Positions 25,993 to 34,877 are shown, numbered from the stretch's first letter. The stretch is 46,988 bases of DNA from JAFLTL01 sp964389525 (GCA_964389525.1 CAYMEX010000019.1:1-46988); one strand, 5' to 3'. Numbers and translations are program-made. The notes: generated by a model not told the origin, from the sequence alone.

Positions 25993-26868
25993 TTATTCAG
26001 CCTCGTCACCCTCTATGGTTTCGTCTGCATCCTCGTCATCGGTCATATCGTCATCGGCTGCCGATGATGCCTGCTGACTCTGAGCGAGCAGAGGCGCGCT
26101 CGACAGGAAGAACTCCTGGAAAAGCCACGGCTGACGGTTGCGGTTGGGATTGCGGCCGAACACTGCATATATCGGACGCTGCTCCTCACGGTCGACAAGA
26201 CCGGTATTAAACAGAGCGAGACCCTCGGCATGGCTCTCAAGCACCTTACCCTCGAGCTGAAGGCGACGGAACACATCTCTCAGATAGTCGAAAAGTGCAG
26301 GATTGGGATGCTGCTCGTCAACTACATCATACTGCCATACCTGAGGCATGGCAAGATCTGCCAGCATCTGAAGCCACTCCTCGCGGTCAGGGAAAAATGC
26401 CCAGCGGAAAAGCGAGAGCTGCTCAGGGCGGCGCTTGTTGTACATGTCATGACGCTGGTCGACATACATGCTGCGGCGATTATTGACACCATAAGGAGTA
26501 AAGCCCTGGCCCATACCGTAAGACGGCTTCACATATCCCCCCTGCTGGTATCGCGGCATACGGGGCTGCATCTGAGGACGCGGAGCGCGGAAGTAGCCCG
26601 GACGCGACATCTCCTCCTCATCAAAATTACCCATCGCAGGTGCCTCACCGATCAGTTTCACGATCGGAAGACCATGCTCGTCTTTCTCGACCTGGAAGCG
26701 ATCTGTGTGATCCTGAAAAAATCCACTCATTTTTTCATAACCGAGCTCCTTCACCGAGCGACCTATACGTGCAAGGTGCTGTCCGAGTTTATTCTGGGGA
26801 GCCCAACCGGTCTCATCGGTTGTTTTATAGACCAATTTCGCTATAAGTTCTTGTAGATCTTCGTTCAT
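25993..26868 (-). CDS. LOTUS (OST-HTH) plus partial DUF3825 protein, putative RNA-binding
   Basis: A 291-residue protein of unknown function. Residues about 4-74 match the LOTUS/OST-HTH winged-helix: GWAPQNKLGQHLARI, LGYEKMSGFFQDHTDRF, DEHGLPIVKL. In other proteins this fold binds RNA, including G-rich RNA. A linker of about 60 residues rich in Gly, Pro, Arg, Met and Tyr follows. Residues about 150-255 resemble the first half of DUF3825 (LFRWAFFPDREEWLQMLADLA, FDYLRDVFRRLQLEGKV, ALFNTGL, IYAVFGRN). The second half of DUF3825 is absent, replaced by an acidic tail (DDDMTDDEDADE). No signal peptide is present. A post-transcriptional role is inference. The gene stands alone between panC and rpsP. 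Confidence 0.68.
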   Translation of the reverse strand: MNEDLQELIAKLVYKTTDETGWAPQNKLGQHLARIGRSVKELGYEKMSGFFQDHTDRFQVEKDEHGLPIVKLIGEAPAMGNFDEEEMSRPGYFRAPRPQMQPRMPRYQQGGYVKPSYGMGQGFTPYGVNNRRSMYVDQRHDMYNKRRPEQLSLFRWAFFPDREEWLQMLADLAMPQVWQYDVVDEQHPNPALFDYLRDVFRRLQLEGKVLESHAEGLALFNTGLVDREEQRPIYAVFGRNPNRNRQPWLFQEFFLSSAPLLAQSQQASSAADDDMTDDEDADETIEGDEAE

Positions 26869-27432
26869 TTTACTATGATAACAGTGAACAGTGTAAACTA
26901 TATAATGGAAATATTTTACAAGTATTGATCGAAGTGATCCGTACTGACAGATTTCAAGTTTGCGGAAAAGACCCCGTAGATGACTCGAAAATTAAATCCC
27001 TCAGACCGTCTCACTTACGGTTAACGTGTGTAGTAAGTTTTTAACAACTTCATCCGTTTCAGCTCATAGAGCTGCACGTGTTTCTGCGACAATCGCCTGC
27101 AATGCCTTCAGATTTTCATTAAAGATACTTCTCCGATCGAAAACCGACGCAAACCTGATGACATGGACAGCCGCTGTCTTTTCTTTTCATCCAAAACCCT
27201 TGACAAAACCGCTAAAAGGATCCGGCCGTTTTAAGCAGCCTTTTTCCCCCTTTTAACCACGTATCCCAAAAGGAGTTGGACGACGCCTGCCGGCATAAAA
27301 AAGAAAACGGCAGGTGATCACTCATGCCTCAACGCGCTTCACCGCGTCCACAAGTTCTCACCTGACCGTTTGTTCTTTCTGTTTTTCAGTTAAGCGCCGA
27401 GCTTTAGACAAACACACGCGCCTTACCGAAAT
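26869..27432. other. 564-bp gap with no supported gene
   Basis: I found no protein-coding frame with family similarity and no tRNA. Three small hairpins are visible: CCTGCCG/CGGCAGG (27286-27314), ACGCG/CGCGT (27332-27347), and an imperfect TAAGCGC...GCGCCTTA (27391-27424) just past the rpsP stop. None has a T-run. At 26930-26938 CGAAGTGAT matches the first 9 bases of the inverted-repeat arm described at 17405 and 35889, too short to call. The region could hold an untranslated RNA or the rpsP 3' end. Confidence 0.5.
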
Positions 27433-27975
27433 TTATTCAGCAGCAGGTGTCTCTTCTGTGGCCTCGGTAGCTTCTGCGTTGGCGGCGGCCTCTGCTTCGG
27501 CCTTGGCAGCTGCGATTTCAGCCTTCTTCTTGGCTACCTCTTCTGCCTTTGCCTTATTCTTTGCTACTTCGTTCTCAAAACGCTCCTTGGCTTCTGCCTC
27601 TGCCTTGGTGGCTACGCTCGACTTCTGAGCATCGATGCGTGCCTGCTTGGCCGACTTCCATGCCTCAAAGCGCTTCTGAGCCTCTGCCTCGTCAAACGAG
27701 CCCTTCTTGACTCCGCCCTGAAGATGCTTCATCAGCATTACGCCCTCCTGTGAAAGGATGCGGCGAACTGTGTCGGTAGGCTGTGCGCCGACGTTCACCC
27801 AATACAAAGCCCTCTCGAAGTTCAGCGTTACCGTAGCGGGATTGGTGTTAGGATTGTAACTGCCAATACGCTCGATAAATCTGCCATCTCGTGGCGCTCT
27901 GCTGTCGGCGATAACAATGGGATAGAACGCATAGTTCTTGCGACCATGACGCTGCAATCTGATTTTTGTTGCCAT
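27433..27975 (-). CDS. rpsP: 30S ribosomal protein S16 with long C-terminal extension
   Basis: Assembly protein of the small subunit. The S16 core (residues 1 to about 85) reads MATKIRLQRHGRKNYAFYPIVIADSRAPRDGRFIERIGSYNPN and VGAQPTDTVRRILSQEG. The remaining about 90 residues form a lysine/alanine/glutamate-rich extension (KAKAEEVAKKKAEIAAAKAE), probably a charged helix. Such extensions are usual in Bacteroidota but absent from the 82-residue E. coli protein. It has a near-perfect promoter and transcribes away from the hexuronate operon. Confidence 0.96.
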   Translation of the reverse strand: MATKIRLQRHGRKNYAFYPIVIADSRAPRDGRFIERIGSYNPNTNPATVTLNFERALYWVNVGAQPTDTVRRILSQEGVMLMKHLQGGVKKGSFDEAEAQKRFEAWKSAKQARIDAQKSSVATKAEAEAKERFENEVAKNKAKAEEVAKKKAEIAAAKAEAEAAANAEATEATEETPAAE

Positions 27976-28023
27976 TGTGTCTGTTTGTTATTTGATGGTT
28001 TTGTATATGGTTTTTACCGGGCG

Positions 28024-28054
28024 CAAAATTACTCTATTTATCTTAATTCGCAAA
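28024..28054 (-). promoter_or_regulatory. Predicted promoter of rpsP
   Basis: On the minus strand TTTG (28054-28051), 19 bases, then TAATTTTG (28031-28024): a perfect match to the Bacteroidota -33/-7 promoter consensus. The start codon is about 48 bases downstream. Confidence 0.75.
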
Positions 28055-28109
28055 ACTTATCCACAAATATTTTTTTCATACTCGGAAGCCATTTATTTCC
28101 TCATTTTAT

Positions 28110-28117
28110 TAAATTTG
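28110..28117 (+). promoter_or_regulatory. Predicted -7 box of the hexuronate operon
   Basis: TAAATTTG fits TAnnTTTG; no clear -33 TTTG is found, which is common for regulated promoters. The leader to the start codon (28180) contains ATACTCT at 28131 and 28158 and ATACTTT at 28168. Confidence 0.55.
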
Positions 28118-28179
28118 CGTAACCTCAATAATACTCTCTTTCAAATAGCACAAAATCATACTCTATCATACTTTAAAAC

Positions 28180-29202
28180 ATGTCAAGAATTGTCACTCTC
28201 GGCGAGATAATGCTTAGACTTTCGCCCGACGGATTCATGCGTTTCACTCAGGCCGACTCTTTCAGGGTGATATTTGGCGGCGGAGAAGCCAATGTTGCTG
28301 TTAGCTGTGCAAACTACGGGCACGACGCCGCGTTTGTTACAAAACTCCCGGCGCATGATATCGGACAGGCGGCTGTCAACTGTCTGCGACAGCTCGGAGT
28401 CGACACCTCACACATTGTCAGAGGAGGCAAACGCGTTGGCATATACTATTGCGAGACAGGAGCGTCGATGCGGCCTTCAAATGTAATATACGACCGGGCA
28501 GGATCATCAATCGCCGAAGCACTCCCCTCCGATTTCGACTTCGACAGCATTATGAGTGGAGCCGACTGGTTTCACTGGAGCGGCATAACACCGGCCATCT
28601 CCGACAATGCGGCAGAGCTCACACGCCTTGCATGTGAGGCCGCACGACGTCATGGAGTAACCGTATCGGTCGACCTCAATTTCAGAAAGAAACTCTGGAC
28701 ACCACAAAAAGCTCAGGAAGTCATGCGGCCGCTCATGAAATATGTCGATGTGTGCATAGGCAACGAGGAAGACGCCGAGCTGTGCCTCGGATTCAAACCC
28801 GACGCCGACATCATCGGCGGCAACACCGAAGCCGACGGCTATAAAGATATATTCAAGGCAATGGCATCGGAGTTTGGATTCCGCTATATAGCATCCACTT
28901 TGCGCGAGTCATACTCCGCATCCCACAATGGATGGAAAGCGATGATCTACGACGGCACGACATTCTACCGGTCACGCCGCTACGACATCGACCCGATAGT
29001 CGACCGTGTGGGCGGAGGAGACGCATTCTCCGGCGGACTCATCCACGGGCTCGTCACCGGCATGCCCGTCGACAAGGCTCTCGAGTTCGCGGTAGCCGCA
29101 TCCGCGCTCAAACAGACCATACACGGAGACTTCAACCTCGTCACGGCTGCCGAGGTTCAGCGTCTCGTCGATGGCGATTCAAGCGGCAGAGTAAGCCGTT
29201 AA
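28180..29202 (+). CDS. kdgK: 2-dehydro-3-deoxygluconate (KDG) kinase
   Basis: PfkB/ribokinase-family kinase that phosphorylates KDG to KDPG. It begins MSRIVTLGEIMLRLSP and has FGGGEANVAVSCANYG. The catalytic C-terminal motif is VDRVGGGDAFSGGLIHGL (anion hole and catalytic Asp, with GGGD in place of GAGD). At 340 residues it is of normal length. KDG is chosen over other sugars because the next gene is KDPG aldolase and the operon contains uxaC and uxuA. It is the first gene of the operon. Confidence 0.92.
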   Translation: MSRIVTLGEIMLRLSPDGFMRFTQADSFRVIFGGGEANVAVSCANYGHDAAFVTKLPAHDIGQAAVNCLRQLGVDTSHIVRGGKRVGIYYCETGASMRPSNVIYDRAGSSIAEALPSDFDFDSIMSGADWFHWSGITPAISDNAAELTRLACEAARRHGVTVSVDLNFRKKLWTPQKAQEVMRPLMKYVDVCIGNEEDAELCLGFKPDADIIGGNTEADGYKDIFKAMASEFGFRYIASTLRESYSASHNGWKAMIYDGTTFYRSRRYDIDPIVDRVGGGDAFSGGLIHGLVTGMPVDKALEFAVAASALKQTIHGDFNLVTAAEVQRLVDGDSSGRVSR

Positions 29203-29224
29203 ACATCTTACAGCAGAAAGTTTT

Positions 29225-29896
29225 ATGTCACGATTAGATTCATTTGCGGTCTACGACCGCATACGCAGCACCCGCATGATCCCCGTGTTCTATCACGCCG
29301 ATCCCGAAATAGCCTGTAAGGTTGTCAAGGCATGCTACGACGGTGGAGTGCGCGTCTTTGAGTTCACCAACCGCGGAGACTTTGCCGACGAAGTATTCAC
29401 CGTCCTGCGTCGATTCACAGCACGGGAGTGTCCCGATCTTGCACTTGGCGTTGGATCGGTCATCGACGCCCCGACCGCCTCGTCCTACATCATGCACGGA
29501 GCCGATTTCATTGTCGGGCCGCTTTTCAGCCACGAAGTCGCCGCTGTGTGCAACCGCAGGTGCATACCCTATTCACCCGGCTGCGGCACCGTCACCGAGA
29601 TCGGTGTGGCGCAACAGGCCGGATGCACGCTCTGCAAGGTTTTCCCGGGCGATGTTCTTGGTCCGAAATTCATCAAAGGCATTATGGCGCCGATGCCGTG
29701 GAGCCGGCTGATGGTGACAGGAGGCGTCGAGCCCTCCGAAGAAAACCTCTCTGCATGGTTCAAGGCCGGAGTATATTGCGTAGGCATGGGATCAAAACTG
29801 TTTCCCAAAGACCGCATCAACGCCGGCGACTGGCAATACATCACCGACCGGTGCCGTGAGGCACTTGCCATCATCTCGAAATACACAACAACCTAA
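29225..29896 (+). CDS. eda: KDPG / 4-hydroxy-2-oxoglutarate aldolase
   Basis: Class I aldolase cutting KDPG into pyruvate and glyceraldehyde-3-phosphate. The TIM barrel shows the catalytic Glu in VFEFTNRG, the Schiff-base Lys in LCKVFPGDVLGPKFIKG, and the phosphate-binding TGGVEP plus VGMGSKLFP. At 223 residues it is full length. It starts 22 bases after kdgK and completes the lower part of the pathway. Confidence 0.93.
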   Translation: MSRLDSFAVYDRIRSTRMIPVFYHADPEIACKVVKACYDGGVRVFEFTNRGDFADEVFTVLRRFTARECPDLALGVGSVIDAPTASSYIMHGADFIVGPLFSHEVAAVCNRRCIPYSPGCGTVTEIGVAQQAGCTLCKVFPGDVLGPKFIKGIMAPMPWSRLMVTGGVEPSEENLSAWFKAGVYCVGMGSKLFPKDRINAGDWQYITDRCREALAIISKYTTT

Positions 29897-29910
29897 AACA
29901 AATACCCGCC

Positions 29911-31386
29911 ATGAATGACACCGGCACTCAGAAAATGACCAACTACCGCTGGGTGATATGCTCTATGCTTTGGCTTGCACTGGTCGTTAACTACCTCGAC
30001 CGGCAGGTCCTCTCTCTTACCTGGAAAAATTTTATCGCGCCCGAGTTCAACTGGACCGATGCCGACTACGGACTCATCACAGGAGTTTTCTCCATCGTCT
30101 ATGCCGTGGCCATGCTGCTCACAGGCCGTTTTGTCGATAAAGTAGGAACAAAGCGCGGCTACCTCTGGGCAGTGGGAGTCTGGTCGGCAGGCGCCTGCCT
30201 GCACGGACTCTGCGGCATTCTCACCGACGGCATCGTCACAGGGCAGTGGACACTATCGTTCACCCTCGCACGCGAGCACCTGCAGGCCATAAGCGACATC
30301 TCGGGAGCAGCATTCGCCGTCACATCGGTCAGCGTATGGCTTTTTGTTGCCGCACGCTGTATTCTCTCGCTCGGCGAGGGAGGCAACTTCCCGTGCTCGA
30401 TCAAAGCTACCGCCGAATACTTCCCTAAGAAAGACCGCGGATTTGCCACCGGCATATTCAACTCAGGCGCACAGATCGGCCCCCTTGTAGCACCGTTCCT
30501 CATCCCCACCCTCGCCGCAAACTACGGCTGGGAAGCAGCCTTTATACTCATTGGCGCGCTCGGTTTCGTCTGGATGGGAGCATGGGTATTCACCTACCGC
30601 AAACCCGAAGACAACCCCAAAGTCAACGCCCTTGAGCTTGCCTACATCGATCAGGACGCCAAGATCGACTCCGGCATCGAGCATAAAGAGATCGACGGAG
30701 GCGACAAACCCAAGAAGATCTCATTCTTCCTACCGTTCACATTCCGCCAGACGTGGGCCGTCATCTTCGGGCGCTTCCTTCCCGACTCCGTATGGTGGTT
30801 CCTGCTCTTCTGGGCGCCGGCATTCATAAACGACATATACGGCTACTCGTCATCATCCTTTACCGGCATGATGGCCGTATTCTCGATCTATCTCATATCG
30901 ATGCTGTCGCTTTGGGCAAGCTACCTTCCCACATACTTCATCGAGAAAAACCGGCTTAACCCATATGCAGGACGCATGAAAGCACTCCTCATCTACGCCA
31001 TGTTCCCCATACTCGGCATCGGCGTGATGCCGCTCGGAGAGATTTCGCTCTGGTTTCCCGTCGTCATCATCGGCATTATGGCGGCCGCACATCAGAGCTG
31101 GAGTGCAAACGTCTTCACCGTCATAAGCGACATGTTCCCCAAACACGTCATTGCCAGCGTGACAGGAGCGGCCGGACTTGCGAGCGGACTCGGCAGCTTC
31201 TCGAGCAACTACGGAGCCGGACAGCTTTTCGTCTACGCCGAACGCGTCGGACTCCACTTCCTCGGCTTCGAGGGTAAGAATGCCGGATACATGATCGTGT
31301 TCCTGATCGCCGGATTCGCCTACCTTCTCAGCTGGGTAATCATGAAAATTCTCGTTCCCCGTTACAAACTTGTTGTTCTGAAATGA
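29911..31386 (+). CDS. MFS hexuronate transporter (ExuT-like)
   Basis: A 491-residue, about 12-helix major facilitator of the anion:cation symporter group. It contains YLDRQVLSLTWKNFIAPEF at the start, GRFVDKVGTKRGY (loop 2-3 motif) and SLGEGGNFPCSIKATAEYFPKKDRGFATGIFNSGAQIGPLVAPF, all typical of ExuT and related permeases. Context makes D-glucuronate and/or D-galacturonate the likely cargo, with proton symport at the inner membrane. It overlaps uxaC by 4 bases (ATGA). Confidence 0.88.
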   Translation: MNDTGTQKMTNYRWVICSMLWLALVVNYLDRQVLSLTWKNFIAPEFNWTDADYGLITGVFSIVYAVAMLLTGRFVDKVGTKRGYLWAVGVWSAGACLHGLCGILTDGIVTGQWTLSFTLAREHLQAISDISGAAFAVTSVSVWLFVAARCILSLGEGGNFPCSIKATAEYFPKKDRGFATGIFNSGAQIGPLVAPFLIPTLAANYGWEAAFILIGALGFVWMGAWVFTYRKPEDNPKVNALELAYIDQDAKIDSGIEHKEIDGGDKPKKISFFLPFTFRQTWAVIFGRFLPDSVWWFLLFWAPAFINDIYGYSSSSFTGMMAVFSIYLISMLSLWASYLPTYFIEKNRLNPYAGRMKALLIYAMFPILGIGVMPLGEISLWFPVVIIGIMAAAHQSWSANVFTVISDMFPKHVIASVTGAAGLASGLGSFSSNYGAGQLFVYAERVGLHFLGFEGKNAGYMIVFLIAGFAYLLSWVIMKILVPRYKLVVLK

Positions 31387-32789
31387 GCAAGCCTTTTATC
31401 ACCCCCGATTTTCTGCTTGAAAACGAAACAGCACGGAGGTTATATCACGACCATGCCGGACAGCTTCCGATCATCGACTACCACTGCCACCTCTCCCCCG
31501 AGGCCATTGCCGCCAACCGGCAGTTTGAGTCGATCACCGATCTGTGGCTTGGAGGCGACCACTACAAGTGGCGTGCGATGAGAGCCAATGGTGTCGACGA
31601 GCATTTTATCACCGGCGACGCATCTCCGTGGGAGAAATTCATGAAATGGGCCGAGACAGTGCCGCGCACATTCCGCAACCCGCTGTACCACTGGACCCAT
31701 CTTGAACTGTCTACAGCCTTTGGCATCGACAAGGTCCTCAATCCCGACACGGCCGAGGAGATCTACTCCCGTTGCAACGAGCTGTTGCGCGACCCATCAA
31801 TGACACCCGTCGGACTGATGCGCCGCTACAACGTCGAACTCGTTTGCACGACCGATGATCCTGTCGACGATCTGCGTTATCACCGCCAGATCGCCCAGGC
31901 CGGCATAGGTGTGAAAGTTCTCCCTGCATGGCGACCCGACAAAGCTGCCAATATCGGCGATCCCGCCACATACAACAGCTATCTCGACCGGCTCGCCGAA
32001 GTCAGCGGCATAGAGATCCGCAATTATGCGTCGCTCATCGATGCACTCCGGCGCCGCCACGACTTCTTCCATGAAGCCGGATGCCGCATCGCCGACCATG
32101 GCCTCTCGGCATTTCCATACGCCGAGGCCGGTGACAGTGAGATCCGCCGGATATTCGACGAGATACGGTCGGGCAAAGCTATCACAGGCGGGCAGTCCGA
32201 GAAACTGCAGACAGCCATTCTGCTTGAGCTGTGCCGTATGAACCACGCCCGCGGCTGGGTGCAACAGTTCCACTTCGGCCCGATGCGCAATGTCAACACA
32301 CGCGCATGGCGGTCACTCGGGCCCGACACCGGCTTCGACACGATCGGCGACTACAGCGGCGCGGCGCATATCGCGGCATTCCTTGACAAGCTTGACAGCG
32401 AAGGACATCTGACAAAATCCATACTCTACAACCTCAATCCGGCCGACAATGTATGGGTCGCAGCCATGATCGCCAACTTCCAGGACGGGAGCTGCCCGGG
32501 CAAGATGCAGTTCGGATCGGCATGGTGGTTCAACGACCACATTTCAGGTATGGAAGATCAGATAAACGCGATATCGACTCAGGGGCTTCTGAGCCGGTTT
32601 GTCGGCATGCTCACCGACTCACGCTCGTTCCTCTCCTACCCGCGCCACGCCTACTTCCGCCGCATTCTCTGCAACATGCTCGGCCGCGACGTCGAGCGCG
32701 GCATCATTCCTGCACAAGAGTTTGAGCGAGTGGCCGCTATGGTGAGAGACATCTCATATTTCAACGCAAAAAACTATTTTAATTTCTGA
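31383..32789 (+). CDS. uxaC: Glucuronate (uronate) isomerase
   Basis: Isomerises D-glucuronate to D-fructuronate, and D-galacturonate to D-tagaturonate. It is an amidohydrolase-fold enzyme of 468 residues, normal length. Visible are the metal-binding HxH in PIIDYHCHLSPEAIA, the TTDDPVDDLRYH block and QFHFGPMRNVNTR. The C-terminus DSRSFLSYPRHAYFRRILCNMLG is the family signature. Only the mannonate branch enzymes follow, so glucuronate is the inferred main substrate. Confidence 0.96.
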   Translation: MSKPFITPDFLLENETARRLYHDHAGQLPIIDYHCHLSPEAIAANRQFESITDLWLGGDHYKWRAMRANGVDEHFITGDASPWEKFMKWAETVPRTFRNPLYHWTHLELSTAFGIDKVLNPDTAEEIYSRCNELLRDPSMTPVGLMRRYNVELVCTTDDPVDDLRYHRQIAQAGIGVKVLPAWRPDKAANIGDPATYNSYLDRLAEVSGIEIRNYASLIDALRRRHDFFHEAGCRIADHGLSAFPYAEAGDSEIRRIFDEIRSGKAITGGQSEKLQTAILLELCRMNHARGWVQQFHFGPMRNVNTRAWRSLGPDTGFDTIGDYSGAAHIAAFLDKLDSEGHLTKSILYNLNPADNVWVAAMIANFQDGSCPGKMQFGSAWWFNDHISGMEDQINAISTQGLLSRFVGMLTDSRSFLSYPRHAYFRRILCNMLGRDVERGIIPAQEFERVAAMVRDISYFNAKNYFNF

Positions 32790-32796
32790 AACACAT

Positions 32797-33984
32797 ATGA
32801 TGGAAAAAACCTGGCGATGGTTTGGCCCTGACGACATTATAACCCTTGACTCACTAAGGCAGATCGGCGTAGAGGGCATAGTCACATCACTTCACCACAT
32901 CCACAACGGCGAAGTGTGGTCCTACGACGAAGTCGACCGCATGAAGCGATACATCGAGAGCCACGGCCTTCGCTGGAGTGTTGTCGAGAGTCTCCCAGTC
33001 AGCGAGGAGATAAAGTATGCCGGACCACGTCGTGATCAGCTCATCGAAAAATATATCGAAAGCCTGCGCAATCTTGGCAAAGCCGGTGTGCGCACTATCT
33101 GCTATAACTTCATGCCGGTGCTCGACTGGGCACGCACCGATCTCGAGCACCTCAACCCCGACGGCACCCGGTCGCTCTATTTCAACCGCGCAGAGTTCGC
33201 ATATTTCGATATATGCCTGCTGAAACGCGCAGGAGCGGCCGACGACTGGGACGAAGCCACACTCCACCGCGTCGGGGGACTCAAATCACGCATGACACCT
33301 GCCGACGACACCCGCCTTGTCGAAAACATCATCGTAAAGACGCAGGGGTTTGTCAACGGCAACATCACCGGCAACGAAGACGATCCGCTCGAAAAATTCC
33401 GTCAGATCCTCAGCCTGTATGACGGCATCAGCCGCGACAGCCTCCGCGACAACATGAAGTATTTTCTTGAGGCGATCATGCCCGTATGCCGTGAGTATGA
33501 CATGCGCATGTGTGTTCACCCCGACGATCCTCCGATGCAGGTGCTCGGCCTGCCGCGCATTGTCTCTGATGCCGACGACATACGCTGGCTGCTTGATGCT
33601 GTACCCGATCCACACAACGGCCTGACATTCTGTGCCGGATCGCTCAGCGCAGGCATTCAGAACGATGTACCCGCCATGGCACGCGAGTTTGCCCCCCGCA
33701 CATGGTTTGTACATCTCCGCAGCTGTGAGATCCTGCCCGGCGGCGATTTCCGCGAAGCAAGCCACCTTGGCGGCCGCGCCGACATCATTTCTCTTGTGCA
33801 GACGTTTGAGACTCTCAATCCGGGACTTCCAATGCGTGTCGATCACGGACGCCTCATGCTCGACGACGCCGGGAAAGGCTACAATGCTGGATATTCATTC
33901 CACGGCCGCATGCTCGCACTCGGCCAGGTCGACGGCGTTATGGCCACAGTCGACCGTTTTCTCTCCGACAATAAAAAGATTTGA
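32797..33984 (+). CDS. uxuA: Mannonate dehydratase
   Basis: Dehydrates D-mannonate to KDG. It is a TIM-barrel, divalent-metal enzyme of 395 residues. The start MEKTWRWFGPDDIITLDSLRQIGVEGIVTSLHHI, the MCVHPDDPP block, GLTFCAGSLSAG, RTWFVHLRSCEI and LPMRVDHGRLM are characteristic of UxuA. It lies 7 bases after uxaC. There are two adjacent ATG codons; either gives the same mature protein within one residue. Confidence 0.96.
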   Translation: MMEKTWRWFGPDDIITLDSLRQIGVEGIVTSLHHIHNGEVWSYDEVDRMKRYIESHGLRWSVVESLPVSEEIKYAGPRRDQLIEKYIESLRNLGKAGVRTICYNFMPVLDWARTDLEHLNPDGTRSLYFNRAEFAYFDICLLKRAGAADDWDEATLHRVGGLKSRMTPADDTRLVENIIVKTQGFVNGNITGNEDDPLEKFRQILSLYDGISRDSLRDNMKYFLEAIMPVCREYDMRMCVHPDDPPMQVLGLPRIVSDADDIRWLLDAVPDPHNGLTFCAGSLSAGIQNDVPAMAREFAPRTWFVHLRSCEILPGGDFREASHLGGRADIISLVQTFETLNPGLPMRVDHGRLMLDDAGKGYNAGYSFHGRMLALGQVDGVMATVDRFLSDNKKI

Positions 33985-33986
33985 CC

Positions 33987-34799
33987 ATGAACAATCTGTT
34001 TGATATAACTGGCAACGTTGTTGTCATTACAGGCGGCACCGGTGTTCTCGGACACTGCATAGCAAAGTACCTTGCCACTCAGAAAGCAAAAGTCGTGATA
34101 CTCGGCCGTCGTGCCGACGAGGGCGACGCTATAGTCTCTGAAATACGCGCCGACGGCGGAGAAGCCATATTTCTGACCACCGACGTGCTCGACACAGCCA
34201 AAGTACAGCATAATTGCGATGAGATCATGGAGCGTTATGGCAGAATCGACGCACTGCTCAACGCTGCCGGAGGCAACATGCCGGGAGCCACGATCTCGCC
34301 CGAAGGAACATTTTTCGATATCGACCCCGACCACTTCCGCAAGGTGATGGATCTTAACCTCACAGGCACAGTCATACCCACACAGGTGTTTCTGCGCCCC
34401 ATGGTTGAGGCCGGCAAGGGATCCATTGTCAACTTCTCATCGATGGCAGCATTCCGTCCGCTCACAAGAGTACTCGGATATGCCGCAGCCAAGGCAGGTA
34501 TTTCAAACTTCACGGCCTACATGGCTACAGAAGTGGCTAAGAAATTCACTCCCGGCATACGTGTGAACGCAATCGCTCCCGGATTTTTCCTCACCAACCA
34601 GAACCGTTCGCTGCTTACCAACCCCGACGGCTCGCTGACCGCGCGTGGAGCCGATGTGATCAGGCAGACACCTTTCGGCCGATTCGGCAAGCCCGAAGAA
34701 TTATGCGGGACGATACACTATCTCATTTCCGAAGCCTCTTCATTTGTCACCGGCACCGTAGCCGTCGTCGACGGAGGTTTCAACGTCTACTCCATGTGA
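33987..34799 (+). CDS. SDR-type fructuronate reductase (D-mannonate oxidoreductase)
   Basis: Short-chain dehydrogenase of 270 residues with the cofactor loop ITGGTGVLG, NAAGG and the catalytic Ser and YAAAK pair (FSSMAAF then GYAAAKAG). It ends in TGTVAVVDGGF. Its place right after uxuA indicates reduction of fructuronate to mannonate, the missing step of the operon. An SDR does this job in Bacillus subtilis-type uronate operons, instead of the long-chain UxuB of E. coli. A TTG six bases earlier could open the frame, but the ATG at 33987, 2 bases after the uxuA stop, is preferred. Confidence 0.87.
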   Translation: MNNLFDITGNVVVITGGTGVLGHCIAKYLATQKAKVVILGRRADEGDAIVSEIRADGGEAIFLTTDVLDTAKVQHNCDEIMERYGRIDALLNAAGGNMPGATISPEGTFFDIDPDHFRKVMDLNLTGTVIPTQVFLRPMVEAGKGSIVNFSSMAAFRPLTRVLGYAAAKAGISNFTAYMATEVAKKFTPGIRVNAIAPGFFLTNQNRSLLTNPDGSLTARGADVIRQTPFGRFGKPEELCGTIHYLISEASSFVTGTVAVVDGGFNVYSM

Positions 34800-34821
34800 C
34801 TCCCATAGCATAAAAAACATG

Positions 34822-34859
34822 CAGGGGATGTAGCTTTACGGTACACATCCCCTGTTTTT
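34822..34859 (+). terminator. Bidirectional terminator after the hexuronate operon
   Basis: Perfect 10-base arms CAGGGGATGT (34822-34831) and ACATCCCCTG (34845-34854) are followed by TTTTT on the plus strand. On the minus strand the stem is followed by CATGTTTTTTA, so it also serves the convergent acyltransferase gene. Confidence 0.9.
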
Positions 34860-34877
34860 GTTATCAGATCTGACTTT

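Noticed and set aside
26930..26938. CGAAGTGAT as a third copy of the inverted-repeat arm
   Set aside because: Only nine bases match, with no partner arm nearby; chance cannot be excluded.
26869..27432. tRNA, tmRNA, RNase P RNA or 4.5S RNA in the 564-bp gap
   Set aside because: No tRNA T-loop, tmRNA end or conserved RNase P or SRP core motif could be seen on either strand.
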